Below, one piece after another: positions 45,201-58,137 of a DNA stretch of 64,000 bases (position 1 is the first letter of the stretch; every line of letters begins with the position of its first letter). The notes under the pieces were generated by a model, which made no database searches, had not been told where the DNA came from, and saw nothing but the letters and a program-made list of their open reading frames with translations. This DNA is from Viola odorata (Eukaryota; Streptophyta; Magnoliopsida; Malpighiales; Violaceae), in NCBI GenBank assembly GCA_963691705.1, contig OY829539.1, forward strand, positions 76,047,255 to 76,111,254, given 5' to 3'. The translations under genes and the position numbers were made by a program.

Positions 45201-45994
45201 CATGGTTTGTAAATTCATCCTTAGTTACGTTAATAAAATTTCATTTGAACTTTTAATTTTATCCTTTAATTTTATTAAATAACTCAACTTTTATTAACAT
45301 AACTGATAAAGAGGAACCAAATCCCAAAACTATGGATGCTTTTCCTCTCTAAAGTGTTGAAGTATCAAATCTTGGTTCTTATAGCATATTGTCATCAACA
45401 GATCAGGACCCCAAATTCCATGAAGGACAGACCTGTCATTTCAAGCAGACACAAGGTATTTTCGGCAAATTCACAAGAGCAGGTAGGTATAGATGTCGAT
45501 GCCCATGTGCTTACTAAACGAGCTTATATTTTAGGCATTTCAGAATATTGGGACGGTCTGTGTCCTGAGCAACTTGATTGTTTCTTAAATCCGTCGCAAT
45601 AGAAATTAATCATTTTATCAAAAAAAAAAGATATTTATTTTTTCATAATCGAAATTTGAATATAAATCCTAATTTCGATTGATAAAACTTCTAGATCTTT
45701 CTGGTACATTTCACCGGCTAAAAATATCTCCCATTTTCTCTCCTAAATCACTTAATATTAATGTTTTAAAAAAATAATCATCGCAAATCGGCGTAAATCC
45801 AATTACAATTTGCACCGACTTTACTAATCCATATTATAATTATGCAATTAGTAAATAATTAAATAGTATAGTTGTAGACTAGTAAACTAGTAATAAGTAG
45901 TTACTCAACCCTCTCCTGTTTATCAGATCACCGGAAGAAAAACCTAACTAAACCTCTTCCACTCCGTTTCGGTCGCGACGTTGAAATCAGTGCA
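45201..45994. other. Upstream region of the DUF789 gene
   Basis: No gene recognised. An 88-codon ORF at 45336-45602 has no signature I know. Confidence 0.4.
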
Positions 45995-48303
45995 ATGTCA
46001 GGAACAAGAAGCGCTTCCATGGCCAGAACCCGCGGTGAGAACCGGTTCTATGTTTCTCCTGGAATGCGAAAGCAGCAGCAGGAGCAGCACCCGCCGCCGC
46101 CGCGGCAGCCGCAGCAGAAGCAGTACCAGCCAAAGCAGGTGATTTCCAAGAATTGTGTTGCGGAGGCGGAGAAAAGAGTGGAGTCCAGTGAATGCAACTC
46201 GACTTCGTCCGCCAGTTGCTCAGTCTCCGGTCGGGCAGGGAATGAGACTACTAATTTGGATCGGTTCTTGGAGCACACTACACCTCTGGTTACTGCTCAA
46301 ATTTTCTCCAAGGTACCCCGAAATTCACAATCTTTTAGGGTTTGACTTTTATTAATTTGCAATTTAGTGTTAGGGATGTCTTAGAAATTTTGGGTTTGGT
46401 AATGTTAGTGATGTTTCATCGCATTAGTTAGGGTTTGGGTTTTGACTTTAAGTAAAGATTGTGGTAAGTTATCCATTTGTTGATCAGTTTAGTGGACTAT
46501 GTGGGTTTTGTAGACGAATGTGAGGGGATGGAGAAATCATGAACTGGAGCCTCATTCTTATTTTGTGCTTGAGGATTTATGGGAGTCTTTTAAGGAGTGG
46601 AGTGCGTATGGAGCAGGTGTTCCGCTTTTGTTGAATGGGAGCGAGAGTGTCATGCAGTACTATGTACCGTACTTGTCTGGCATTCAGCTTTATGTAGATC
46701 AATCTAGACCCTCGCCAATGCTAAGGTGAGGATTTTTATTGGTTCATTTTCTTGTTACAAGTGTTGTGTTCTTTAATACTGTCATCTTCCGACTGATTTT
46801 TAAGTTGTCAAGGTTTCATTGATTAATTTCAATTAGCTATTGGGGATGATTGTGATTTGATTTTCTCAGATGCTTGTCTTTATTTTTGCATTAAAAGTGC
46901 CAAATGAGATGCTGTTGATATGAAATCTTTCTACACAGCTATGGATAATTCACAAATACTGTGACAGACTTAAATGTTTGGACACTCTTTTAATTACTTT
47001 TCGGTTGCTATTCTGGTGAATGTGATTGTTTTTTGTTCTGTTGTATTATTTTTACACCTTTATATGGGGATTTGATGGGTGTAGGATTATGTGGATGAAT
47101 ACTTTGTCTACATTGCAATGGCATCACTTTGATGACTTCTTATCAGCAAGTCGTGTTAAAGTTCTCTCCAGTACGTTTGTAATCTTAGTTTTCATTTTAT
47201 GGAGTGGTTCCTGAAGTTTGCTTTCTTTGTGAGTTCCTGTGGGAATCTGAGTTTGGCCCTTCTGTTAAATTGTTTGATATGAAGTTCCAAATGATTGCAA
47301 GCACTAGTAACTGTCATTTTGCCTTACGTTATATTCTTCTACTGACAGTAGGAGGCCTGGTGAGGAGAGTGATGCCGAGTCATCCAGGGAGACTAGTAGT
47401 GATGGTAGTGGGGACTATGGAGCAAAAGGGGCAGTAAAAAATGGTGTGTGGGTGCCTCACACCAAGCATAGCATGACGAATGCTAATATTCAGAGTTTGA
47501 ATAGACTCTCTCTTGGAAATAAATCATTCTCAGGTTCATCGAGTGATGAGACTGAGATTTCCAGCTCTCCAGGCCGGCTTGTATTCGAATACATGGAGCA
47601 TGAGCCGCCATTTACACGTCAACCTTTGGCTGACCAGGCAAGTTCTGTCTTTTAGAGCTTACATTTAGTACCCTTGTTTTTTCTCTGTCCTCATTTTCAT
47701 AATGGCTAACATTCGTGTTCTTGCATTTTCCAGATTTCATTTCTTGCATCTCAGTTCCCAGCACTCAAGACATACAGGAGCTGTGATCTGTCGCCCTCGA
47801 GCTGGATTTCTGTGGCTTGGTATCCAATATACAGGATTCCCACTGGCCCAACATTGCAGAATCTGGATGCCTGTTTTCTAACTTTCCATACACTATCAAC
47901 ACCCTTCCAATGTACATTCTCTCGCTCTGCCATACCTTTTCAAATATGTACACTGTATTCTGCATGTCTAGTGAACCTCTCATTTCTGGTTGTAGTGTTG
48001 TTGCCTATTGATGCTTTTTCACTCTTGTTTGCAGCTGTTCAACATGCTGACGTGATGCACCTTCATGGTTCTAATAGTAGAGAGGGCCACTATATGGATA
48101 TGTCCATCAAGCTACCTTTGCCTACCTTCGCCCTTGTCACACATAAGTTTGAAGTCGCATTCTGGAATCCTAGTGGAGTTTATGAATGTCAGAAGCTTAA
48201 ATCACTGTGGCGGTCTGCTCACAGCTGGCTAAGGCGTTTGCAAGTATATCATCCTGATTATCGGTGGTTTCTTTCCCATAACACAAAGTTGGGGGAAGTG
48301 TAA
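45995..48303 (+). CDS. DUF789 family protein
   Basis: Five exons: 45995-46312, 46514-46725, 47352-47637, 47734-47911, 48035-48303; 1263 nt, 420 aa, phases consistent. A Gln/Pro-rich N-terminal tail precedes the DUF789 region: [45 protein letters not shown], a Ser-rich acidic loop, then [53 protein letters not shown], and the C-terminal [12 protein letters not shown]. Plant-specific family of unknown biochemical role. Intron 3 starts with GC (AG|GCAAGT). Nothing suggests a pseudogene. Confidence 0.9.
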
Positions 48304-49502
48304 CAAGTCAGCAATAAGCATACAAATGAAAGTGAACTGCACACCCTAAATGCCCTCCTTCATTAGAATTTTATGGAGTAGTGTATAGCTGTACCTTCGG
48401 GAATGCAGCCTAATGCTATACTTGCTGAATGACCACACCTCCTCAAGGATGGTCTTTTTTTTGCTTCTGAGGAGAATTTCCATACTCAGCAACACCTTGA
48501 AAGGAGCTTTGTGAGTGCTAATCAGTATGATATTGGACTTTTATTTGAGGAGTTACTATTGAGAATGCTTGATGGAGCTTCTGGGTGATAATCATTCCCT
48601 GTTTGGATTCTGTGGACGGTTTTCTGACCTGAACCGATGTTGGGTTCCACCTTTTAATAAGGTTGTTGTTGAGTAACAGATGAGAAAATAGCGACTTTTT
48701 GTATATGGTTGTTTCAGCAGCAGTATGTTTAACATCATCTGTTAACTCCAGTTACTGTAATACATAGTTTGCTCGTGTGTAAAAGGCTTTCTGTCCATGT
48801 TTCTCTTTTAACTCGTTTCTTCCTCTCCATCTTGGTATTGGGTTCAACCCGCAACAGCTGATTGTTATCTTTGTATGCTTTGGCTATGACTGAAAATGAG
48901 CGTGTGCTCTAACTGAGATGCTAGAACTTTTTTTTGTGAAAACTCGAATACTCTTATAATTTTTTCCTCACGAACTTCTCTTCCTCTCTGGCCGCAGAAA
49001 CGATGAGAATGGGACAGGATTTAAAGCACGTCTAATCTTTTAACTAATCATAAAAGATTAAAGAAAGCAGAGCGGGAAGCTGAGACTGGAGGCAAGTAGC
49101 AGAAATGATTTCATAAAAACTTCTTCAAACATGTACCTCTCGATCTAGACCTGAACTTTGGCTTTCGACTGGAAAAAAAAAGTCCTTGTGTTCCCTACGA
49201 TCCAAAAATGGAAACTGTTTCTCTGACCAGGCAATTCCTTATCAACATAAGATGCAGTCCCTTATAAACTAGACCCCCGAAGTACAGAACCAAAAAAAAA
49301 AAAAACTAAAATGCACAAACAGAGATTCCACAAATCCGTAATGCTAATAGATTATTATTATCATTATTGTAATCTTAAGTTCTTACATCTTTCCATTATG
49401 CGCAAACGTGGCTCTAGATACAGAATAAATACATGGCGCTCGTAATTGAACATCCTGCCTCTTCGCTTTGCTCTCAATCCTAACATTATAATAACATACT
49501 CA
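48304..49502. other. Convergent 3' regions of DUF789 and Di19 genes
   Basis: 3' UTR-like DNA of the two convergent genes; no ORF with a recognisable signature. Confidence 0.5.
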
Positions 49503-51076
49503 TCACATTTCATCAAGAATGGTCGACAGCAACAACCCTTGGACAAACTTGCATTTCCTAGACTTCTCCTCTTGGTCCTTGTCTGATAACGGGGGTTGTT
49601 GGACTTTCCTGTGGCATTAGCCAGTTGTTAGTGAAAACAAGCAATCCATGAATTGGTATTTAAATGCAATATACAACAATGAAAAAAGGGCCAGTAGGAT
49701 ACGAGTTTCTTTGAGGCTACATGAAAAATGAAACTGTGTTTGCTCATTCAATCCACCTTGGACAAATAATATCAGCATCCTAATTAATCAAGTCTAAAGA
49801 ACTAAAATATCACCAGAATTATTTATGCATCAGCCTTGAACACAATGCTATATATCATCACTTGTTAGCCTATCTCCTTGGCATCTATTCTTATGTGTTA
49901 ACAAAACCACCTTTATACTTACTAATAGTATCTAAACAAGCAGGTTTACTAAGTAAGCCCCATCAATGACGAGGTCATAATTCAGTTCTTAGAAACAAAA
50001 AATAGGAAACTTGAATGGAGCAAGGGGTAGAAATGCCACTGCTCATACCTTTCTTGAAACTCCTCACTCGAGCTTCCTTTAACTGAGATTTCTTCAACAG
50101 ATGCAAGCGGCTGGACACTCAGAGCTTCATCAAGACCAGGAGTATTGAACATAAACGATGATAGTAATGGGTCAGGTTCTGTATTATTAGAAGAAAGAAA
50201 ACATGAAGATCCTCCAAGAAGGGCTTGTAAACTTCCTTCCCGAAGTTCTTTCCTCAGCATAGAGAATGCCGAATTAACTCTACCCTTTCGCAATCTCCTC
50301 TTATGCTGCACGTAACCTCTAGTCAAAGAAAACAAGTTGAGAACTTGTAACAAAAACAAACTAACAGATCATCATCACCGATTAAACTTTACTTAAACCT
50401 CAACGATGGTAAAGAAATGATTTTTCAATTTGCAAGAAAAACATAATAAAAATCACAAATTAGATATAAAGGATATCTTAAGCAAGTTCTTGTGCTGCAA
50501 AGTAACGTGGCCAACAATATCCATGCCCACCCTTTTTGAACACACTGGACACACCTGGAGGAAACAATCCAAACCTCAACATCTCAACAACACCGTCATA
50601 AATTCTACTCTGAAGAAACAAAAACATAATGCGTCACTCTGTCATTAGCACTATCTTATCAGAGCAATGACACTATCTTAGACTACCCCTTAAGTCAAAA
50701 ACAAAAAATTTAACCTTATAAACAAAAGACTAAACTAGAAAGACCTCATAATTAAGGAAAAGTGATATGAGGCATACCCCATTTTTAGCTTCCACAGGAT
50801 GCTCTTCATCGATGTGACAGCAAAGTCCAACAACATCAAAATCCTCAGCGCAGAAGGGACACAAGTACTCGGCATTCAAATCCTCCTCCACATTAGTGTC
50901 ATCAAACAGATCTACCAAGGGGGGAAAACAAAAATCCCAAAAGGAGCAATCAAAAAAACCCTGCATTTCTCACATAAACCAAAGAGATTTCTTGAAATTA
51001 CAAAGAACATAAAGTTACCAGATCGTGTACGGTAACGCCTTGTAGAGAGACTAGAGGGCCAAGCATCAGAAGCCAT
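49503..51076 (-). CDS. DI19: Di19 (dehydration-induced 19) zinc-finger protein
   Basis: Five exons: 51019-51076, 50778-50911, 50477-50554, 50049-50311, 49503-49608; 639 nt, 212 aa. N-terminus MASDAWPSSLSTRRYRTRS. First Cys2His2-like finger: EYLCPFCAEDFDVVGLCCHI; second: VCPVCSKRVGMDIVGHVTLQH. The Di19 C-terminal domain follows (LRKGRVNSAFSMLRKELREG ... PDPLLSSFMFN ... CKFVQGLLLSTILDEM). Di19 proteins are nuclear, bind DNA and act in drought/salt/ABA responses, regulated by CPK phosphorylation (family knowledge). Intron 3 (50312-50476) has AT-AC ends with U12-type sites; only that splice keeps the frame and gives the expected protein. Confidence 0.93.
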
Positions 51077-51079
51077 TTG

Positions 51080-51538
51080 GCAAATTTAGCCCTTTTGGAT
51101 GATGATGATGACGATGAAGAAGAAGATGAAGGGTAGTAAATATAGAAATAATGATGAGTAAATAATTATAAATAGTGGAAAAACTAAAACCCTAGAAGAG
51201 ATGGAGGAATGAAGATATAGATAGGGAATGAGAGAGTGGAAGGAAGAAGAGGTGAGCGGAGGAGAGGAGGAAAGTCTTCTCCACCAAACTCAATGGAATG
51301 CGTTCAGAGATTTCTTTAATGGAACTGTTGTTTGCAGTGATGCGCTTTGCTTTTTGTTTATTTCAGACCTAGCCCGCTTTTTTATCAGGTAGTTAAGTTT
51401 CCTGGGTGGTGTCGTCACACTGGAACACTGGCGTGCTACGTCGTCACCCCTGTCATCCTGATTGGACAAAACCATCGGACGACGTATTATATTCATCCAC
51501 TCAGGAATTATAATTATTGCGAGTTTCATAAACATGTG
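51080..51538. promoter_or_regulatory. Di19 promoter/leader region
   Basis: Upstream of Di19 (minus strand): CT-rich sequence 51100-51290 (its complement is rich in gatgaagaag and gaggagagg), likely leader/core promoter. No gene other than the neighbouring tRNA. Confidence 0.35.
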
Positions 51539-51612
51539 GCTCTTGTAGCTCAGTTGGTTAGAGCACGCGTTTAGTAAGCGGGAGGTCTTGAGTTCGACTC
51601 TCAACGAGAGCA
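51539..51612 (+). tRNA. tRNA-Thr (anticodon AGU)
   Basis: 74 nt: acceptor GCTCTTG pairs with CGAGAGC (one T-G pair); D-arm TAGCTCAGTTGGTTAGAGCA; anticodon arm CGCGTTTAGTAAGCG with AGT in the loop; T-arm GAGTTCGACTC. A- and B-box sequences are intact and discriminator A is at 51612. No intron. CCA is not encoded, as usual in nuclear tRNA genes. Confidence 0.95.
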
Positions 51613-51811
51613 CTTCCTTCCCTTCGATAATTTTGCAACTTAGGTTGGATGTTCTTATGTTTTGTGATGACCCAACTAACCTGAGAGGGAAACATATTCA
51701 CATTGCCAGATAAAATTAATGTCAAGGGAATTTACAACAAAACAAAATCTAGTTCTAACTAACAAACATTACAACCACCCAAGATAAGCTTTTTAAAATA
51801 TTCTTGATTTA

Positions 51812-52263
51812 TCATTTCTTTGTTTTCTTTTTCAACTCTGAGGCCTTGAAAGATATTTTCAAAAGATCATTTGGTGTTAGCTTCAGGTCACGAATCATTT
51901 CTTTGAAAACTTTGGCCAACTTGTTCACATCTGTCATTGCCCTGTGAGCAGGACCTTCCAGACCAACATGATAGTACTCGCCAAGAGCTCTCAGATTCAC
52001 ATCAGGAAGCGGATTTATTCCTGCCACACAAGATCCGTTGCATCTTAAAATTTTAGAAAGAAAATGAAAAGAAAGAGGAATTTATTAGTGCTCAGTTACC
52101 GTTTTTCGATAGAGACAGCCTCAATTCACGCGCCATAGGAAGACTGTCAAGAACCTTCCAACCACAGGGAAACGCTACCAAGCAGCGCTTGAATTCCTCG
52201 ATCAAGAAACGAGCATCGAAGTTGCGAGCATTATGAGCCACAAGCAGAACAACCTCCCGAGGC
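51812..52263 (-). pseudogene. 3' part of a DPD1-like DEDDh exonuclease gene
   Basis: Two exons: ~52100-52263 and 51812-52020. The protein reads PREVVLLVAHNARNFDARFL (Exo II, with Asp), KVLDSLPMARELRLS, then NLRALGEYYHVGLEG and AHRAMTDVNKLAKVFKEMI (Exo III His and Asp), ending FKASELKKKTKK. DPD1 and relatives are organelle exonucleases that degrade plastid and mitochondrial DNA. The Exo I motif (D-x-E) and N-terminus are absent; an in-frame stop lies just upstream (~52277) and nothing related follows up to 54 kb. Probably a truncated relic, unless an exon is far away. Confidence 0.75.
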
Positions 52264-52279
52264 GTTTGACAAAAATATC

Positions 52280-55200
52280 ATTAGGATCTCGAGTTCGAGC
52301 CTCATTTTCGCCAATTGACAAAGAAGGAACAAGAAAGAAGAAAAAAAAGGTGTAATGGACTGTAATACAGTAATATGAAAACGGTCAGTCCATTGAAGGT
52401 CTGAAAGTAGTATCTGATGGGCCATATCATTCCGGGCCTGTACCGTGTGAAAGCCCAATCTTTGAGTAATAAATAAATAAAGGAGAACGGGCGGGGACCA
52501 TTGATGGGTCATTGATGACTTAGTTAGCACCCAATTCCAAGAATATTCAATGAAAAAAACGTGAGAGACCCTCGTACCGTTCAAATTAATTACTCACGTA
52601 AAATGGTAAGTTCTAGGATGTCTAAATTATAAACACTACGAGTAATTAACCCTCTTGAAATATTCAAAAATTACTCGAGATCGAGATGAAAAAATCTCAT
52701 TGTACTTTTTTTAATTGTGGTAATTAAAAATTATTTTTAAAAAAATATATATTTTATTTATATTTTCAAAATTACATTATTAGTTGATAATTTATTAAAG
52801 AAGTGCATCTTACCCACGTGCGAAAGGATATGCTCCATTTGATTCCTGTGCATACATATATTAATTAACTCACATGCACCCAATCCCAAATTGCCAACTT
52901 GATCACTTGAGCAAACCATATGATTAAGATTTCTGTTTCGATTTTGATTGATTTGTGTCCAAAGTTCAGTCTTCCCATGAACTCCCCTCAATGCCAACAA
53001 CCGGTTTTGTTTCAAGATTTTATGGATCTAGATTAAAACTCGAATAGAATTGCTGAGCTCATAGCGTGTGATTTTAATGTGATTCGAATACTATTTTTAG
53101 ATAATAATGGCTAATGTTGACCGAATGACCAAATGTAATGATTTATTTAATTCATTCTTTCATTTGTACACCAAATCAAGATAAGCCACTACATTTATAA
53201 TTAAATTAAATAAACTACTATATTTATCTATTCGGTCAACATAAACTACCACCTAAAAATATTAATAGCTTGTTCGGCACATTATACACTTATCTATAGC
53301 CAAACTAATTGTACTTATAAATTTTTTCGTGGTTTTTTTTTCATTCATATAAAAAATAAGTTCGAATAAAGTAATCTCTCTTATTTTTTTATTAAAAAAA
53401 TATAGTCTCTTCTTCCTTTTATGAGGTGTTAAATAAAGTATTACTATTGTTGACCGAATGACCAAATATAATGATTTATTTGGTTCAAAAATAAATATTT
53501 AAAAAAAAAACAAGCAATAGGGTATATTTTGTACTTTAGTACCCTAATTCCAATTAACATCATTTCTATTGTACAGGAATACCTAACTTTCTGGTCTCTA
53601 GCTCACCTTTTGTAAAATCTAAGATCATAAAAGAAAGAGAGAAATTTAATTTTGAATTTGACTAGTACAATCTTGGTCATTTGGCATTTACTTGTAGTCT
53701 AGTCGTCGGTCCAAAATCCAATTTGGTTGAACGTATATGGTACTATGTCATATCATCCCTTCGGGGGAAACCCACCAAATTGCCTGGACTTACTCGGTTG
53801 CAAGCCTGGCAAAATCTAGAGGGGGTGTCCGCAAGTACTACTCGATCAAAAATACCTAGTTTATAAAAGATGTTTGTTCGAAATTTATGAATAGATTAAT
53901 CATTCGATTATACTAATAATTTTTTTAATAAATCGAATAAATAAATTTCACTTCAATCCTAATAAAAGAGAGAAGAGAAAAAGAAGTTGATAATGAAATC
54001 AATCAATTTTAGTTGGACCAAGAACATCAGTCATCCGCTGTCACGTGCTCAATTATCTTATCCTATCCTTCATCTATTCAAAGTTATTAAATGAGGGTGA
54101 ACCCTCACCCGCCAAATGTCATAACTTACTCAGTCTGCAATTCAATTTGTCACACTTTCACTGCTTAGCTTCATAAATTGATCTACAGGGATAAATCAAA
54201 AGAAAATTATTAGGTATTGGGTGAGTGGGTGAACACAGTATCATATGCACCTGCTGTATCTAATTATTTTATTCATTGAGCTGATTGAGATTGTGCCAGC
54301 AGATGTTAATGTTAGTGGAGTTGAATAAAGGGAAGCAGCTCACCAATGGTGTTCTGCACACTTGGCCCTCTTAAGCAGAAAAATAACACACAAGAATACT
54401 TCCATAGAGGATTGACAGGTGCAAACCCTTTTATCTCATCCACCCACTAATCCTACCGTTATCAACAATATAATTAATTAATACGAAAACCCGTTTGATG
54501 TGAGTAGTATGACGTTCTCGTATTCTCGTTCAATTATTATTTATAAAAGAATTATCTCCTTAGAATAATACTAAGCGATTTAAAATGAACAAAATGATGG
54601 AAAATGAGATTTTGTTGAGAAAAAAACAAGAGGCAAATGGTGATGTCATGGTGGTCTCCAAAGCAACCAACCCAACGAAAACGTGACCTAATAATTTTTT
54701 CAATCACATAAATAAATAAGCAAATTACAAATTTCATGGCTGTGCTTTTGTGTCAAATTTGCACGTACAGCGCAAGTGGCCCAGTAGTCCTTTTCCAGCG
54801 ATGAGGTGTCCATGGGCCCAGTCCAAATACTATTTACTACAGTACTACTCCCGTGTTGGCCCGCTCAACTAGCTATTGGCTTTCCTTTCCTCTGGGCCCC
54901 ACCACACCACTCCGGACACCAACACGTGGCCGTCCGATTATGAGTTTGTGAGTTCAAGATCGCCTAACACGTCACGTATCTTCTTCTTCGCTGATGTGGG
55001 CCCCGCTTCTCAACTCTCCTACCTTGCTGTGCTACGGTGGCTAAATGCCTCAGTCTGTCTCCCTCACCAGTCACCACCTCTGTAAATTTTATTTACCAAA
55101 TTAGCCCCGCGCTTGTAAAAAGTTCTGAAATGAATCCCTACATTTTATATTGACTTAAATAGATCCCCACATGTATGGAGTTATACTAAATAAGTCCAAT

Positions 55201-58137
55201 TAAATTAATTTCCACAATTTTTATTCCTAAAAATACTTTTAAGTTACTAATCTTTAGCGCGGCCATAACTAACTAAAGAGTTGAAATAGATAAAAAAAAA
55301 CGATCAATTTTTTTTAAAAGTGATCGAAACATCTAACTATTTGAACCATATTTTTTAAAGTCAGAAATCCAACCTAAATTGTTTTGTAAAGAATTTAATT
55401 AGAAAAATCACCACCACTAAATTAAAGTAATGTTAGAGGCAAATCACTATAAGAAAACCTAACAACGACTATAATTAGATTTTTTAAAAATAAAATAAAA
55501 GAAAAGGCATGGATTTATCTGAAAAGCGAGCTGTTGCTATAATGGTCCTCATCATTCACAGAGCCACAAAGCCCACAACACAAGAACAGAAAAGATGGGT
55601 GGAAAAAGGAAATAAAAAGAAGTGGGGGGTTGGGTTGGGTTCGAGAAAAGTTGGTTGGTCTTTTTTTCCAACTTCTAAAAGAAGCCATTGTCAAAGCTCC
55701 AATCACCTAGCATCGAGGAGTATGATAGTTTAATGAGCGCGCGTGAAGTTATGGGTTGCGGTAACATCCATTAATATTCCATTCCCCTTCTTAAAAACAT
55801 TTAACTACTGAGTATTACTGTACACATCGCACTCTATCGCACTCGAATAATTACTTAGTAGATATATCACCGTTTAAACGATCTAATTAAGCACGTATAT
55901 ATAAAAAACGTTGATTATTTTATAATTTTGTCTGAAAATCAAACACTTTGGTTTTGGAGGGTTGCTCTTTCCTGGGGATTTTTATGGGGTTCTGAAATTG
56001 AAATCAGAATTTTAAGCCTTTATTGTGAAAAACTGGGTTTTTTTATAGCGAAAGTGAAAGACTTGCATTTCATAAATTCATCGAAAGAGATAAAAGGCGA
56101 CTGGGGAGAAAATACGTTTGCAGTATGGTCCACTTTATCAAAGTCACAGCTTTTCTTGCAGTGAAAAGAAGGAAGAGAGCGCAGCGCTACCCATTATTTA
56201 TTCCAACCCCATTAATCATCACTCTAATAACCAAACTCATTCCTCTCATAAATGTGCATGCTTATGTAACAACACTAAAATCCCCAATAATAATATTTGA
56301 ATTCTTAGATACAAATTGCATGTCCACTCGTGATAATGTACGAATAAATTATCGATTTTTTAATTAAAATATAAAAGTGTCAAACCACTAATATTAATTT
56401 TTACGATTCACACCAATTTAAAAGAGTTTAATTATGTGCGCATTCATACGCTATTAATACAAAAAGTCTCAAATGTCAACATTTTTTTTGCGAACAAGTT
56501 GGCCATTTTGAGGAAGGTATATTTTATTTTAAGGAAGCAACCCATGTTTCTACTACTTACCATTTTATACCACTAAAGGACTAACAACTGACTCTGTCTA
56601 GAAATTGGAACAGACCACAAATGGGTACAACAACATAAAAGTGGCATGAGATAGCAGAAAAGAAATTGCAGCGGAGAAGCAAGCAATACAAGCCAAGAAG
56701 ATCTTATCTAACTATGCGCCATTAAACGACACGTGTCCGTCAGGGACATTTATGCGGAAGAAACTGTAAATTCATAAAATAATTGAAAGCAGATAGTAAC
56801 TTGACGGCGGTAAAAGCTGAGGAAGAGTTACCATCGTAGAAGAGGAGAATCTGTAGTTTCCAGTTCCGTTTCCGTCTCCGCTTGTTGGAGCTGTCACGAG
56901 GAATCCGTAAAGAATTTATTTATTTTCTTCACTTTTTCTTTTTTTTTAAACCTTTTGCGATAAATAAAGAAATATGCAAAGTAGCTAACAAAACTTGAAA
57001 AGAAAAGAAAATTAAAAATGTGAATTTGTTGGACTGGCCACTCTTGGAACTTGAAAGTGGAAACCAAAACCAACCCACAATGCAAGTGGTTGTTGCCATG
57101 CCAACATTGCATTGCCGCAAGAATACTACCCCTACTAGCGACTGCTTAAAAAAGAAACAACTATTAGTTTCATAGTTGTCTGTCGATGATAAAATACTAA
57201 TAGAATTTTTTTAACAATTACGTGTGTATTAATTCAAAATAAAACAATAGTATAGTTCAACCAATCGATTATGAAACCTTAGATGAATCACGTATCCTGC
57301 GCAGGGAGTGTTTAGTAGTAATCTGTCAAACTTTTCGATTAGCATTAATTAATTGGTTACTTTTGTGAACATGTAGGCTTGCTTCCTTAAAAACTACAAA
57401 ACCAGCATATGCATGAACTAGGTGATAAAGAGACAATTAGGAAATATAGGAATTATGGTTTAATTTGACTAAATTTAAATGCGTATCATTAAAGGTTGTT
57501 AGATAACTATTTAAAAAAAACCTTACGATTTAAATGAAAATTTTTAAACTTTTTCGAGTTTTATACAAAGATAACAAATATCGGTTTGAAATTGATAACT
57601 AATTTTTAAAATTTAATTCGAATAAATAAATTAGGGCTTAATACAATCAATTTGGAAGACAAAACAGTAAAATTTGGAAGAATTTTGGAAGCTAGAACTT
57701 TTTAACGTTGTTGGAGTTGGAGTAGATTTGATACGCGGTGGAGTTAGTTAACTTCATGTATGAGCTGGATCCACTCTTGTAGGACTGTCCCACCTTTTGA
57801 ATTAAAAAATAAATAAAACTATTCAATTAATTAATAATAAAAAAATCCAAGAAACAGAGAATTTGAGCTTGAAGCTGATTGCAAGCCATGTCTCCAACTT
57901 TCAGTCTCATAAAAAATAACTTATTTATTACTAGCTGGTATTTATAAAATAAAATCTCTCTTCCAATAATCCAAAAGCCTCTTCTTTTCACTCCAATTCT
58001 TGCGTATCTCAACTGGGTTTCTTTTAGTCCAAACTGGGTAGCAATGTTTTTATGCAAATTCCAACTTCAAGACGTGCTCTTTTACTGCTTGTAGTTGCGT
58101 TTGTTTTTGTCGGTTGGGATCAAAAGATTTTTGAGCT
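52280..58137. other. Gene-free intergenic DNA upstream of the response regulator
   Basis: A+T-rich. Inverted segments with gttgaccgaatgaccaaat at 53118 and 53450 and their complement at 53236 suggest a small decayed MITE. An ABRE/G-box-like ACACGTGGC lies at 54922-54930 between TGGGCCC motifs. No coding signature is found; ORFs at 55509 and 55928 are not recognisable. Confidence 0.5.

Noticed and set aside
45336..45602. 88-codon ORF upstream of DUF789
   Set aside because: No recognisable domain; start and splice context unconvincing.
54922..54930. ABRE-like ACACGTGGC as a regulatory site
   Set aside because: No gene start within reach that it could be assigned to; noted only in the intergenic entry.
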